Assembly: GCA_914767715.1 (NCBI GenBank)
Contig: OU612073.1
Span: forward strand, 8,866,001-8,930,000
Source of the DNA: Membranipora membranacea
Taxonomy: Eukaryota > Bryozoa > Gymnolaemata > Cheilostomatida > Membraniporidae
Reading direction: 5' to 3'
DNA: 64,000 bases
Below, one piece after another: positions 27,074 to 41,100 of the stretch (within the stretch, counting starts at the first letter, position 1; each line of letters opens with the position of its first letter). Made by a program: the position numbers and the translations under genes. The notes under the pieces are model-generated. The model was not told where the DNA came from. It searched no databases and was given only the letters and a program-made list of their open reading frames with translations.

Positions 27074-30000
27074 GAGCTTGAACTGGTCGGAGTTTGATAA
27101 AGATTCGACAGAGTTTTCATTTTTGAATGGTGGCGTATGGCATGTTTTTTTTTAGCAAAAGCGACCCTAATTAAAACGGACGCTGACGGAGAATGAAAAG
27201 CCACAGAGCCAAACGGTTTGCAGATTCGAGATAAGCAGGAGTTGCTCCTCATCGTGAGGTGATTTAGAAGCAAATCTATTTTTTGATCCGAGCGAAAAAA
27301 AAGCGTGATACCCACCCTTGGTATAATTTTGCAAATTTAAAGTCAGCTTAATTACCCCCCTATTAAACCGATGATTTCAATATTCTGGATTTAGAATAAG
27401 GCCGATAAGAGCTTGAACTGGTCGGAGTTTGATAAAGATTCGACAGAGTTTTCATTTTTGAATGGTGGCCAATGGCATGTTTTTTTTAAGCAAAAGTGAC
27501 CCTAATTAAAACGGACGCTGACGGAGAATGAAAAGCCACAGAGCCAAACGGTTTGCAGATTCGAGATAAGCAGGAGTTGCTCCTCATCGTGAGGTGAGTT
27601 AGAAGCAAATCTATTTTTTGATCCGAGCGAAAAAAAAGCGTGATACCCACCCTAGGTATAATTTTGCAAATTTAAAGTCAGCTTAATTACCCCCCTATTA
27701 AACCGATGATTTCAATATTCTGGATTTAGAATAAGGCCGATAAGAGCTTGAACTGGTCGGAGTTTGATAAAGATTCGACAGAGTTTTCATTTTTGAATGG
27801 TGGCGTATGGCATGTTTTTTTTTAGCAAAAGCGACCCTAATTAAAACAGACGCTGACGGAGAATGAAAAGCCACAGAGCCAAACGGTTTGAGGATTCGAG
27901 ATAAGCAGGAGTTGCTCCTCATCGTGAGGTGAGTTAGAAGCAAATCTATTTTTTGATCCGAGCGAAAAAAAAGCGTGATACCCACCCTTGGTATAATTTT
28001 GCAAATTTAAAGTCAGCTTAATTACCCCCCTATTAAACCGATGATTCCAATATTCTGGATTTAGAATAAGGCCGATAAGAGCTTGAACTGGTCGGAGTTT
28101 GATAAAGATTCGACAGAGTTTTCATTTTTGAATGGTGGCGTATGGCATGTTTTTTTTTAGCAAAAGCGACCCTAATTAAAACGGACGCTGACGGAGAATG
28201 AAAAGCCACAGAGCCAAACGGTTTGCAGATTCGAGATAAGCAGGAGTTGCTCCTCATCGTGAGGTGGGTTAGAAGCAAATCTATTTTTTGATCCGAGCGA
28301 AAAAAAGCGTGATACCCACCCTTGGTATAATTTTGCAAATTTAAAGTCAGCTTAATTACCCCCCTATTAAACCGATGATTTCAATATTCTGGATTTAGAA
28401 TAAGGCCGATAAGAGCTTGAACTGGTCGGAGTTTGATAAAGATTCGACAGAGTTTTCATTTTGGAATGGTGGCGTATGGCATGTTTTTTTTAAGCAAAAG
28501 TGACCCTAATTAAAACGGACGCTGACGGAGAATGAAAAGCCACAGAGCCAAACGGTTTGCAGATTCGAGATAAGCAGGAGTTGTTCCTCATCGTGAGGTG
28601 AGTTAGAAGCAAATCTATGTTTTGATCCGAGCGAAAAAAAAGCGTGATACCCACCCTTGGTATAATTTTGCAAATTTAAAGTCAGCTTAATTACCCCCCT
28701 ATTAAACCGATGATTTCAATATTCTGGATTCAGAATAAGGCCGATAAGAGCTTGAACTGGTCGGAGTTTGATAAAGATTCGACAGTGTTTTCATTTTTGA
28801 ATGGTGGCGTATGGCATGTTTTTTTTAAGCAAAAGTGACCCTAATTAAAACGGACGCTGACGGAGAATGAAAAGTCACAGAGCCAAAGGGTTTGCAGATT
28901 CGAGATAAGCAGGAGTTGCTCCTCATCGTGAGGTGAGTTAGAAGCAAATCTATTTTTTGATCCGAGCGAAAAAAAAGCGTGATACCCACCCTTGGTATAA
29001 TTTAGCAAATTTAAAGTCAGCTTAATTACCCCCCTATTAAACCGATGATTCCAATATTCTGGATTTAGAATAAGGCCGATAAGAGCTTGAACTGGTCGGA
29101 GTTTGATAAAGATTCGACAGAGTTTTCATTTTTGAATGGTGGCGTATGGCATGTTTTTTTTAAGCAAAAGTGACCCTAATTAAAACGGACGCTGACGGAG
29201 AATGAAAAGTCACAGAGCCAAACGGTTTGCAGATTCGAGATAAGCAGGAGTTGCTCCTCATCGTGAGGTGAGTTAGAAGCAAATCTATTTTTCGATCCGA
29301 GCGAAAAAAAAGCGTGATACCCACCCTTGGTATAATTTTGCAAATTTAAAGTCAGCTTAATTACCCCCCTATTAAACCGATGATTCCAATATTCTGGATT
29401 TAGAATAAGGCCGATAAGAGCTTGAACTGGTCGGAGTTTGATAAAGATTCGACAGAGTTTTCATTTTTGAATGGTGGCGTATGGCATGTTTTTTTTTAGC
29501 AAAAGCGACCCTAATTAAAACGGACGCTGACGGAGAATGAAAAGCCACAGAGCCAAACGGTTTGCAGATTCGAGATAAGCAGGAGTTGCTCCTCATCGTG
29601 AGGTGAGTTAGAAGCAAATCTATTTTTTGATCCGAGCGAAAAAAAAGCGTGATACCCACCCTTGGTATAATTTTGCAAATTTAAAGTCAGCTTAATTACC
29701 CCCCTATTAAACCGATGATTTCAATATTCTGGATTTAGAATAAGGCCGATAAGAGCTTGAACTGGTCGGAGTTTGATAAAGATTCGACAGAGTTTTCATT
29801 TTTGAATGGTGGCCAATGGCATGTTTTTTTTAAGCAAAAGTGACCCTAATTAAAACGGACGCTGACGGAGAATGAAAAGCCACAGAGCCAAACGGTTTGC
29901 AGATTCGAGATAAGCAGGAGTTGCTCCTCATCGTGAGGTGAGTTAGAAGCAAATCTATTTTTTGATCCGAGCGAAAAAAAAGCGTGATACCCACCCTAGG

Positions 30001-31952
30001 TATAATTTTGCAAATTTAAAGTCAGCTTAATTACCCCCCTATTAAACCGATGATTTCAATATTCTGGATTTAGAATAAGGCCGATAAGAGCTTGAACTGG
30101 TCGGAGTTTGATAAAGATTCGACAGAGTTTTCATTTTTGAATGGTGGCGTATGGCACTTTTTCTTTTTTAGCAAAAGCGACCCTAATTAAAACGGACGCT
30201 GACGGAGAATGAAAAGCCACAGAGCTAAATGGTTTGCAGATTCGAGATAAGCAGGAGTTGCTCCTCATCGTGAGGTGAGTTAGAAGCAAATATATTTTTT
30301 GATCCGAGCGAACAAAAAGCGTGATACCCACCCTTGGTATAATTTTGCAAATTTAAAGTCAGCTTAATTACCCCCCTATTAAACCGATGATTTCAATATT
30401 CTGGATTTAGAATAAGGCCGATAAGAGCTTGAACTGGTCGGAGTTTGATAAAGATTCGACAGAGTTTTCATTTTTGAATGGTGGCGTATGGCATGTTTTT
30501 TTTTAGCAAAAGCGACCCTAATTAAAACGGACGCTGACGGAGAATGAAAAGCCACAGAGCCAAACGGTTTGCAGATTCGAGATAAGCAGGAGTTGCTCCT
30601 CATCGTGAGGTGAGTTAGAAGCAAATCTATTTTTTGATCCGAGCGAAAAAAAAGCGTGATACCCACCCTTGGTATAATTTTGCAAATTTAAAGTCAGCTT
30701 AATTACCCCCCTATTAAACCGATGATTTCAATATTCTGGATTTAGAATAAGGCCGATAAGAGCTTGAACTGGTCGGAGTTTGATAAAGATTCGACAGAGT
30801 TTTCATTTTTGAATGGTGGCGTATGGCATGTTTTTTTTTAGCAAAAGCGACCCTAATTAAAACGGACGCTGACGGAGAATGAAAAGCCACAGAGCCAAAC
30901 GGTTTGCAGATTCGAGATAAGCAGGAGTTGCTCCTCATCGTGAGGTGAGTTAGAAGCAAATCTATTTTTTGATCCGAGCGAAAAAAAAGCGTGATACCCA
31001 CCCTTGGTATAATTTTGCAAATTTAAAGTCAGCTTAATTACCCCCCTATTAAACCGATGATTTCAATATTCTGGATTTAGAATAAGGCCGATAAGAGCTT
31101 GAACTGGTCGGAGTTTGATAAAGATTCGACAGAGTTTTCATTTTTGAATGGTGGCCAATGGCATGTTTTTTTTAAGCAAAAGTGACCCTAATTAAAACGG
31201 ACGCTGACGGAGAATGAAAAGCCACAGAGCCAAACGGTTTGCAGATTCGAGATAAGCAGGAGTTGCTCCTCATCGTGAGGTGAGTTAGAAGCAAATCTAT
31301 TTTTTGATCCGAGCGAAAAAAAAGCGTGATACCCACCCTAGGTATAATTTTGCAAATTTAAAGTCAGCTTAATTACCCCCCTATTAAACCGATGATTTCA
31401 ATATTCTGGATTTAGAATAAGGCCGATAAGAGCTTGAACTGGTCGGAGTTTGATAAAGATTCGACAGAGTTTTCATTTTTGAATGGTGGCGTATGGCATG
31501 TTTTTTTTTAGCAAAAGCGACCCTAATTAAAACAGACGCTGACGGAGAATGAAAAGCCACAGAGCCAAACGGTTTGAGGATTCGAGATAAGCAGGAGTTG
31601 CTCCTCATCGTGAGGTGAGTTAGAAGCAAATCTATTTTTTGATCCGAGCGAAAAAAAAGCGTGATACCCACCCTTGGTATAATTTTGCAAATTTAAAGTC
31701 AGCTTAATTACCCCCCTATTAAACCGATGATTCCAATATTCTGGATTTAGAATAAGGCCGATAAGAGCTTGAACTGGTCGGAGTTTGATAAAGATTCGAC
31801 AGAGTTTTCATTTTTGAATGGTGGCGTATGGCATGTTTTTTTTTAGCAAAAGCGACCCTAATTAAAACGGACGCTGACGGAGAATGAAAAGCCACAGAGC
31901 CAAACGGTTTGCAGATTCGAGATAAGCAGGAGTTGCTCCTCATCGTGAGGTG
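24467..31952. repeat. 3,686-bp tandem duplication (11-monomer higher-order repeat, two copies)
   Basis: Copy 1 begins at about 24467 and copy 2 at about 28153, with match continuing to about 31952. Reading-frame landmarks at 24347, 25686, 26445, 26693, 27028, 27698 and 28033 recur exactly 3,686 bp downstream. Each copy contains one 337-bp unit and one unit with an A7 run, so 11 x 335 + 2 - 1 = 3,686. By eye I found only three substitutions between the copies: an AACGTCAG/AAAGTCAG difference near 25999, a GTGACC/GCGACC difference near 26827, and a GATTTAG/GAGTTAG difference near 27263. Match is lost upstream at a TTC/TTT difference and downstream at GAGGTGGG versus GAGGTGAG. Confidence 0.9.
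30379..30713. repeat. Representative A-type monomer (335 bp)
   Basis: This unit is given as a reference for class A. It starts at TTAAACCGATGATTTC and ends just before the next TTAAACC. It contains the T9 run followed by AGCAAAAGCGACC, CCACAGAGCC, AAACGGTTTGC, the CENP-B-box-like motif, the hairpin pair, T6 GATCCGAGCG A8, and the C6 run. Units identical or nearly identical to it recur throughout domain 1. Its minus strand is open for 95 codons from a GTG, which I consider incidental. Confidence 0.9.
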
Positions 31953-33292
31953 AGTTAGAAGCAAATCTATTTTTTGATCCGAGCGAAAAAAGAGCGTGAT
32001 ACCCACCCTTAGTATAATTTTGCAAATTTAAAGTCAGCTTAATTACCCCCCTATTAAACCGATGATTCCAATATTCTGGATTTAGAATAAGGCCGATAAG
32101 AGCTTGAACTGGTCGGAGTTTGATAAAGATTCGACAGAGTTTTCATTTTTGAATGGTGGCCAATGGCATGTTTTTTTTAAGCAAAAGTGACCCTAATTAA
32201 AACGGACGCTGACGGAGAATGAAAAGCCACAGAGCCAAACGGTTTGCAGATTCGAGATAAGCAGGAGTTGCTCCTCATCGTGAGGTGAGTTAGAAGCAAA
32301 TCTATTTTTTGATCCGAGCGAAAAAAAAGCGTGATACCCACCCTAGGTATAATTTTGCAAATTTAAAGTCAGCTTAATTACCCCCCTATTAAACCGATGA
32401 TTTCAATATTCTGGATTTAGAATAAGGCCGATAAGAGCTTGAACTGGTCGGAGTTTGATAAAGATTCGACAGAGTTTTCATTTTTGAATGGTGGCGTATG
32501 GCATGTTTTTTTTGAGCAAAAGCGACCCTAATTAAAACAGACGCTGACGGAGAATGAAAAGCCACAGAGCCAAACGGTTTGCAGATTCGAGATAAGCAGG
32601 AGTTGCTCCTCATCATGAGGTGAGTTAGAAGCAAATCTATTTTTTGATCCGAGCGAAAAAAAAGCGTGATACCCACCCTTGGTATAATTTTGCAAATTTA
32701 AAGTCAGCTTAATTACCCCCCTATTAAACCGATGATTCCAATATTCTGGATTTAGAATAAGGCCGATTAGAGCTTGAACTGGTCGGAGTTTGATAAAGAT
32801 TCGACAGAGTTTTCATTTTTGAATGGTGGCGTATGGGATGTTTTTTTAAAGCAAAAGTGACCCTAATTAAAACGGACGCTGACGGAGAATGAAAAGCCAC
32901 AGAGCCAAACGGTTTGCAGATTCGAGATAAGCAGGAGTTGCTCCTCATCATGAGGTGAGTTAGAAGCAAATCTATTTTTTGATCCGAGCGAAAAAAAAGC
33001 GTGATACCCACCCTTGGTATAATTTTGCAAATTTAAAGTCAGCTTAATTACCCCCCTATTAAACCGATGATTCCAATATTCTGGATTTAGAATAGGGCCG
33101 ATAAGAGCTTGAACTGGTCGGAGTTTGATAAAGATTCGACAGAGTTTTCATTTTTGAATGGTGGCGTATGGCATGTTTTTTTAAGCAAAAGTGACCCTAA
33201 TTAAAACGGACGCTGACGGAGAATGAAAAGCCACAGAGCCAAACGGTTTGCAGATTCGAGATAAGCAGGAGTTGCTCCTCATCGTGAGGTGG

Positions 33293-36200
33293 GTTAGAAG
33301 CAAATCTATTTTTTGATCCGAGCGAAAAAAAAGCGTGATACCCACCCTTGGTATAATTTTGCAAATTTAAAGTCAGCTTAATTACCCCCCTATTAAACCG
33401 ATGATTCCAATATTCTGGATTTAGAATAAGGCCGATGAGAGCTTGAACTGGTCGGAGTTTGATAAAGATTCGACAGAGTTTTCATTTTTGAATGGTGGCG
33501 TATGGCATGTTTTTTTTAAGCAAAAGTGACCCTAATTAAAACGGACGCTGACGGAGAATGAAAAGCCACAGAGCCAAACGGTTTGCAGATTCGAGATAAG
33601 CAGGAGTTGCTCCTCATCGTGAGGTGAGTTAGAAGCAAATCTATTTCTTGATCCGAGCGAAAAAAAAGCGTGATACCCACCCTTGGTATAATTTTGCAAA
33701 TTTAAAGTCAGCTTAATTACCCCCCTATTAAACCTATGATTTCAATATTCTGGATTCAGAATAAGGCCGATAAGAGCTTGAACTGGTCGGAGTTTGATAA
33801 AGATTCGACAGTGTTTTCATTTTTGAATGGTGGCGTATGGCATGTTTTTTTTAAGCAAAAGTGACCCTAATTAAAACGGACGCTGACGGAGAATGAAAAG
33901 TCACGGAGCCAAACGGTTTGCAGATTCGAGATAAGCAGGAGTTGCTCCTCATCGTGAGGTGAGTTAGAAGCAAATCTATTTTTTGATCCGAGCGAAAAAA
34001 AAGCGTGATACCCACCCTTGGTATAATTTTGCAAATTTAAAGTCAGCTTAATTACCCCCCTATTAAACCGATGATTCCAATATTCTGGATTTAGAATAAG
34101 GCCGATAAGAGCTTGAACTGGTCGGAGTTTGATAAAGATTCGACAGAGTTTTCATTTTTGAATGGTGGCGTATGGCATGTTTTTTTTAAGCAAAAGTGAC
34201 CCTAATTAAAACGGACGCTGACGGAGAATGAAAAGTCACAGAGCCAAACGGTTTGCAGATTCGAGATAAGCAGGAGTTGCTCCTCATCGTGAGGTGAGTT
34301 AGAAGCAAATCTATTTTTTGATCCGAGCGAAAAAAAAGCGTGATACCCACCCTAGGTATAATTTTGCAAATTTAAAGTCAGCTTAATTACCCCCCTATTA
34401 AACCGATGATTTCAATATTCTGGATTTAGAATAAGGCCGATAAGAGCTTGAACTGGTCGGAGTTTGATAAAGATTCGACAGAGTTTTCATTTTTGAATGG
34501 TGGCGTATGGCATGTTTTTTTTTAGCAAAAGCGACCCTAATTAAAACGGACGCTGACGGAGAATGAAAAGCCACAGAGCCAAACGGTTTGCAGATTCGAG
34601 ATAAGCAGGAGTTGCTCCTCATCGTGAGGTGAGTTAGAAGCAAATCTATTTTTTGATCCGAGCGAAAAAAAAGCGTGATACCCACCCTTGGTATAATTTT
34701 GCAAATTTAAAGTCAGCTTAATTACCCCCCTATTAAAACGATGATTCCAATATTCTGGATTTAGAATAAGGCCGATAAGAGCTTGAACTGGTCGGAGTTT
34801 GATAAAGATTCGACAGAGTTTTCATTTTTGAATGGTGGCCTATGGCATGTTTTTTTTAAGCAAAAGTGACCCTAATTAAAACGGACGCTGACGGAGAATG
34901 AAAAGCCACAGAGCCAAACGGTTTGCAGATTCGAGATAAGCAGGAGTTGCTCCTCATCGTGAGGTGAGTTAGAAGCAAATCTATTTTTTGATCCGAGCGA
35001 AAAAAAAGCGTGATACCCACCCTAGGTATAATTTTGCAAATTTAAAGTCAGCTTAATTACCCCCCTATTAAACCGATGATTTCAATATTCTGGATTTAGA
35101 ATAAGGCCGATAAGAGCTTGAACTGCTCAGAGTTTGATAAAGATTCGACAGAGTTTTCATTTTTGAATGGTGGCGTATGGCATGTTTTTTTTAAGCAAAA
35201 GTGACCCTAATTAAAACGGACGCTGACGGAGAATGAAAAGCCACAGAGCCAAACGGTTTGCAGATTCGAGATAAGCAGGAGTTGCTCCTCATCGTGAGGT
35301 GAGTTAGAAGCAAATCTATTTTTTGATCCGAGCGAAAAAAAAGCGTGATACCCACCCTTGGTATAATTTTGCAAATTTAACGTCAGCTTAATTACCCCCC
35401 TATTAAACCGATGATTTCAATATTCTGGATTTAGAATAAGGCCGATAAGAGCTTGAACTGGTCGGAGTTTGATAAAGATTCGACAGAGTTTTCATTTTTG
35501 AATGGTGGCGAATGGCATGTTTTTTTTTAGCAAAAGCGACCCTAATTAAAACAGACGCTGACGGAGAATGAAAAGCCACAGAGCCAAACGGTTTGCAGAT
35601 TCGAGATAAGCAGGAGTTGCTCCTCATCGTGAGGTGAGTTAGAAGCAAATCTATTTTTTGATCCGAGCGAAAAAAAAGCGTGATACCCACCCTTGGTATA
35701 ATTTTGCAAATTTAAAGTCAGCTTAATTACCCCCCTATTAAACCGATGATTCCAATATTCTGGATTTAGAATAAGGCCGATGAGAGCTTGAACTGGTCGG
35801 AGTTTGATAAAGATTCGACAGAGTTTTCATTTTTGAATGGTGGCGTATGGCATGTTTTTTTTAAGCAAAAGTGACCCTAATTAAAACGGACGCTGACGGA
35901 GAATGAAAAGCCACAGAGCCAAACGGTTTGCAGATTCGAGATAAGCAGGAGTTGCTCCTCATCGTGAGGTGAGTTAGAAGCAAATCTATTTCTTGATCCG
36001 AGCGAAAAAAAAGCGTGATACCCACCCTTGGTATAATTTTGCAAATTTAAAGTCAGCTTAATTACCCCCCTATTAAACCTATGATTTCAATATTCTGGAT
36101 TCAGAATAAGGCCGATAAGAGCTTGAACTGGTCGGAGTTTGATAAAGATTCGACAGTGTTTTCATTTTTGAATGGTGGCGTATGGCATGTTTTTTTTAAG

Positions 36201-38120
36201 CAAAAGTGACCCTAATTAAAACGGACGCTGACGGAGAATGAAAAGTCACGGAGCCAAACGGTTTGCAGATTCGAGATAAGCAGGAGTTGCTCCTCATCGT
36301 GAGGTGAGTTAGAAGCAAATCTATTTTTTGATCCGAGCGAAAAAAAAGCGTGATACCCACCCTTGGTATAATTTTGCAAATTTAAAGTCAGCTTAATTAC
36401 CCCCCTATTAAACCGATGATTCCAATATTCTGGATTTAGAATAAGGCCGATAAGAGCTTGAACTGGTCGGAGTTTGATAAAGATTCGACAGAGTTTTCAT
36501 TTTTGAATGGTGGCGTATGGCATGTTTTTTTTAAGCAAAAGTGACCCTAATTAAAACGGACGCTGACGGAGAATGAAAAGTCACAGAGCCAAACGGTTTG
36601 CAGATTCGAGATAAGCAGGAGTTGCTCCTCATCGTGAGGTGAGTTAGAAGCAAATCTATTTTTTGATCCGAGCGAAAAAAAAGCGTGATACCCACCCTAG
36701 GTATAATTTTGCAAATTTAAAGTCAGCTTAATTACCCCCCTATTAAACCGATGATTTCAATATTCTGGATTTAGAATAAGGCCGATAAGAGCTTGAACTG
36801 GTCGGAGTTTGATAAAGATTCGACAGAGTTTTCATTTTTGAATGGTGGCGTATGGCATGTTTTTTTTTAGCAAAAGCGACCCTAATTAAAACGGACGCTG
36901 ACGGAGAATGAAAAGCCACAGAGCCAAACGGTTTGCAGATTCGAGATAAGCAGGAGTTGCTCCTCATCGTGAGGTGAGTTAGAAGCAAATCTATTTTTTG
37001 ATCCGAGCGAAAAAAAAGCGTGATACCCACCCTTGGTATAATTTTGCAAATTTAAAGTCAGCTTAATTACCCCCCTATTAAAACGATGATTCCAATATTC
37101 TGGATTTAGAATAAGGCCGATAAGAGCTTGAACTGGTCGGAGTTTGATAAAGATTCGACAGAGTTTTCATTTTTGAATGGTGGCCTATGGCATGTTTTTT
37201 TTAAGCAAAAGTGACCCTAATTAAAACGGACGCTGACGGAGAATGAAAAGCCACAGAGCCAAACGGTTTGCAGATTCGAGATAAGCAGGAGTTGCTCCTC
37301 ATCGTGAGGTGAGTTAGAAGCAAATCTATTTTTTGATCCGAGCGAAAAAAAAGCGTGATACCCACCCTAGGTATAATTTTGCAAATTTAAAGTCAGCTTA
37401 ATTACCCCCCTATTAAACCGATGATTTCAATATTCTGGATTTAGAATAAGGCCGATAAGAGCTTGAACTGCTCAGAGTTTGATAAAGATTCGACAGAGTT
37501 TTCATTTTTGAATGGTGGCGTATGGCATGTTTTTTTTAAGCAAAAGTGACCCTAATTAAAACGGACGCTGACGGAGAATGAAAAGCCACAGAGCCAAACG
37601 GTTTGCAGATTCGAGATAAGCAGGAGTTGCTCCTCATCGTGAGGTGAGTTAGAAGCAAATCTATTTTTTGATCCGAGCGAAAAAAAAGCGTGATACCCAC
37701 CCTTGGTATAATTTTGCAAATTTAACGTCAGCTTAATTACCCCCCTATTAAACCGATGATTTCAATATTCTGGATTTAGAATAAGGCCGATAAGAGCTTG
37801 AACTGGTCGGAGTTTGATAAAGATTCGACAGAGTTTTCATTTTTGAATGGTGGCGAATGGCATGTTTTTTTTTAGCAAAAGCGACCCTAATTAAAACAGA
37901 CGCTGACGGAGAATGAAAAGCCACAGAGCCAAACGGTTTGCAGATTCGAGATAAGCAGGAGTTGCTCCTCATCGTGAGGTGAGTTAGAAGCAAATCTATT
38001 TTTTGATCCGAGCGAAAAAAAAGCGTGATACCCACCCTTGGTATAATTTTGCAAATTTAAAGTCAGCTTAATTACCCCCCTATTAAACCGATGATTCCAA
38101 TATTCTGGATTTAGAATAAG
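33293..38120. repeat. 2,345-bp tandem duplication (7-monomer higher-order repeat, two copies)
   Basis: Markers in the first copy recur 2,345 bp (7 x 335) downstream: GCCGATGAGA at 33431 and 35776, GATTCAGAAT with CAGTGTTTTC and TCACGGAGCC, CTATTAAAAC at 34730 and 37075, and GAACTGCTCAG. I saw no mismatch inside, though I did not align base by base. The match starts after GAGGTGGG/GAGGTGAG at about 33292 and ends where GATGAG becomes GATTAG near 38120. Confidence 0.88.
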
Positions 38121-41100
38121 GCCGATTAGAGCTTGAACTGGTCGGAGTTTGATAAAGATTCGACAGAGTTTTCATTTTTGAATGGTGGCGTATGGCATGT
38201 TTTTTTTAAGCAAAAGTGACCCTAATTAAAACGGACGCTGACGGAGAATGAAAAGCCACAGAGCCAAACGGTTTGCAGATTCGAGATAAGCAGGAGTTGC
38301 TCTTCATCGTGAGGTGAGTTAGAAGCAAATCTATGTTTTGATCCGAGCGAAAAAAAAGCGTGATACCCACCCTTGGTATAATTTTGCAAATTTAAAGTCA
38401 GCTTAATTACCCCCCTATTAAACCGATGATTTCAATATTCTGGATTTAGAATAAGGCCGATAAGAGCTTGAACTGGTCGGAGTTTGATAAAGATTCGACA
38501 GAGTTTTCATTTTTGAATGGTGGCGTATGGCATGTTTTTTTTTAGCAAAAGCGACCCTAATTCAAACAGACGCTGACGGAGAATGAAAAGCCACAGAGCC
38601 AAATGGTTTGCAGATTCGAGATAAGCAGGAGTTGCTCCTCATCGTGAGGTGAGTTAGAAGCAAATCTATTTTTTGATCCGAGCGAAAAAAAAGCGTGATA
38701 CCCACCCTTGGTATAATTTTGCAAATTTAACGTCAGCTTAATTACCCCCCTATTAAACCGATGATTTCAATATTCTGGATTTAGAATAAGGCCGATAAGA
38801 GCTTGAACTGGTCGGAGTTTGATAAAGATTCGACAGAGTTTTCATTTTTGAATGGTGGCATATGGCATGTTTTTTTTTAGCAAAAGCGACCCTAATTAAA
38901 ACAGACGCTGACGGAGAATGAAAAGCCACAGAGCCAAACGGTTTGCAGATTCGAGATAAGCAGGAGTTGCTCCTCATCATGAGGTGAGTTAGAAGCAAAT
39001 CTATTTTTTGATCCGAGCGAAAAAAAAGCGTGATACCCACCCTTGGTATAATTTTGCAAATTTAAAGTCAGCTTAATTACCCCCCTATTAAACCGATGAT
39101 TCCAATATTCTGGATTTAGAATAAGGCCGATTAGAGCTTGAACTGGTCGGAGTTTGATAAAGATTCGACAGAGTTTTCATTTTTGAATGGTGGCGTATGG
39201 CATGTTTTTTTTAAGCAAAAGTGACCCTAATTAAAACGGACGCTGACGGAGAATGAAAAGCCACAGAGCCAAACGGTTTGCAGATTCGAGATTAGCAGGA
39301 GTTGCTCCTCATCATGAGGTGAGTTAGAAGCAAATCTATATTTTGATCCGAGCGAAAAAAAAGCGTGATACCCACCCTTGGTATAATTTTGCAAATTTAA
39401 AGTCAGCTTAATTACCCCCCTATTAAACCGATGATTCCAATATTCTGGATTTAGAATAAGGCCGATTAGAGCTTGAACTGGTCGGAGTTTGATAAAGATT
39501 CGACAGAGTTTTCATTTTTGAATGGTGGCGTATGGCATGTTCTTTTTTAGCAAAAGCGACCCTAATTAAAACGGACGCTGACGGAGAATGAAAAGCCACA
39601 GAGCCAAACGGTTTGCAGATTCGAGATAAGCAGGAGTTGCTCCTCATCGTGAGGTGGGTTAGAAGCAAATCTATTTTTTGATCCGAGCGAAAAAAAGCGT
39701 GATACCCACCCTTGGTATAATTTTGCAAATTTAAAGTCAGCTTAATTACCCCCCTATTAAACCGATGATTTCAATATTCTGGATTTAGAATAAGGCCGAT
39801 AAGAGCTTGAACTGGTCGGAGTTTGATAAAGATTCGACAGAGTTTTCATTTTGGAATGGTGGCGTATGGCATGTTTTTTTTAAGCAAAAGTGACCCTAAT
39901 TAAAACGGACGCTGACGGAGAATGAAAAGCCACAGAGCCAAACGGTTTGCAGATTCGAGATAAGCAGGAGTTGTTCCTCATCGTGAGGTGAGTTAGAAGC
40001 AAATCTATGTTTTGATCCGAGCGAAAAAAAAGCGTGATACCCACCCTTGGTATAATTTTGCAAATTTAAAGTCAGCTTAATTACCCCCCTATTAAACCGA
40101 TGATTTCAATATTCTGGATTCAGAATAAGGCCGATAAGAGCTTGAACTGGTCGGAGTTTGATAAAGATTCGACAGTGTTTTCATTTTTGAATGGTGGCGT
40201 ATGGCATGTTTTTTTTAAGCAAAAGTGACCCTAATTAAAACGGACGCTGACGGAGAATGAAAAGTCACAGAGCCAAAGGGTTTGCAGATTCGAGATAAGC
40301 AGGAGTTGCTCCTCATCGTGAGGTGAGTTAGAAGCAAATCTATTTTTTGATCCGAGCGAAAAAAAAGCGTGATACCCACCCTTGGTATAATTTAGCAAAT
40401 TTAAAGTCAGCTTAATTACCCCCCTATTAAACCGATGATTCCAATATTCTGGATTTAGAATAAGGCCGATAAGAGCTTGAACTGGTCGGAGTTTGATAAA
40501 GATTCGACAGAGTTTTCATTTTTGAATGGTGGCGTATGGCATGTTTTTTTTAAGCAAAAGTGACCCTAATTAAAACGGACGCTGACGGAGAATGAAAAGT
40601 CACAGAGCCAAACGGTTTGCAGATTCGAGATAAGCAGGAGTTGCTCCTCATCGTGAGGTGAGTTAGAAGCAAATCTATTTTTCGATCCGAGCGAAAAAAA
40701 AGCGTGATACCCACCCTTGGTATAATTTTGCAAATTTAAAGTCAGCTTAATTACCCCCCTATTAAACCGATGATTCCAATATTCTGGATTTAGAATAAGG
40801 CCGATAAGAGCTTGAACTGGTCGGAGTTTGATAAAGATTCGACAGAGTTTTCATTTTTGAATGGTGGCGTATGGCATGTTTTTTTTTAGCAAAAGCGACC
40901 CTAATTAAAACGGACGCTGACGGAGAATGAAAAGCCACAGAGCCAAACGGTTTGCAGATTCGAGATAAGCAGGAGTTGCTCCTCATCGTGAGGTGAGTTA
41001 GAAGCAAATCTATTTTTTGATCCGAGCGAAAAAAAAGCGTGATACCCACCCTTGGTATAATTTTGCAAATTTAAAGTCAGCTTAATTACCCCCCTATTAA

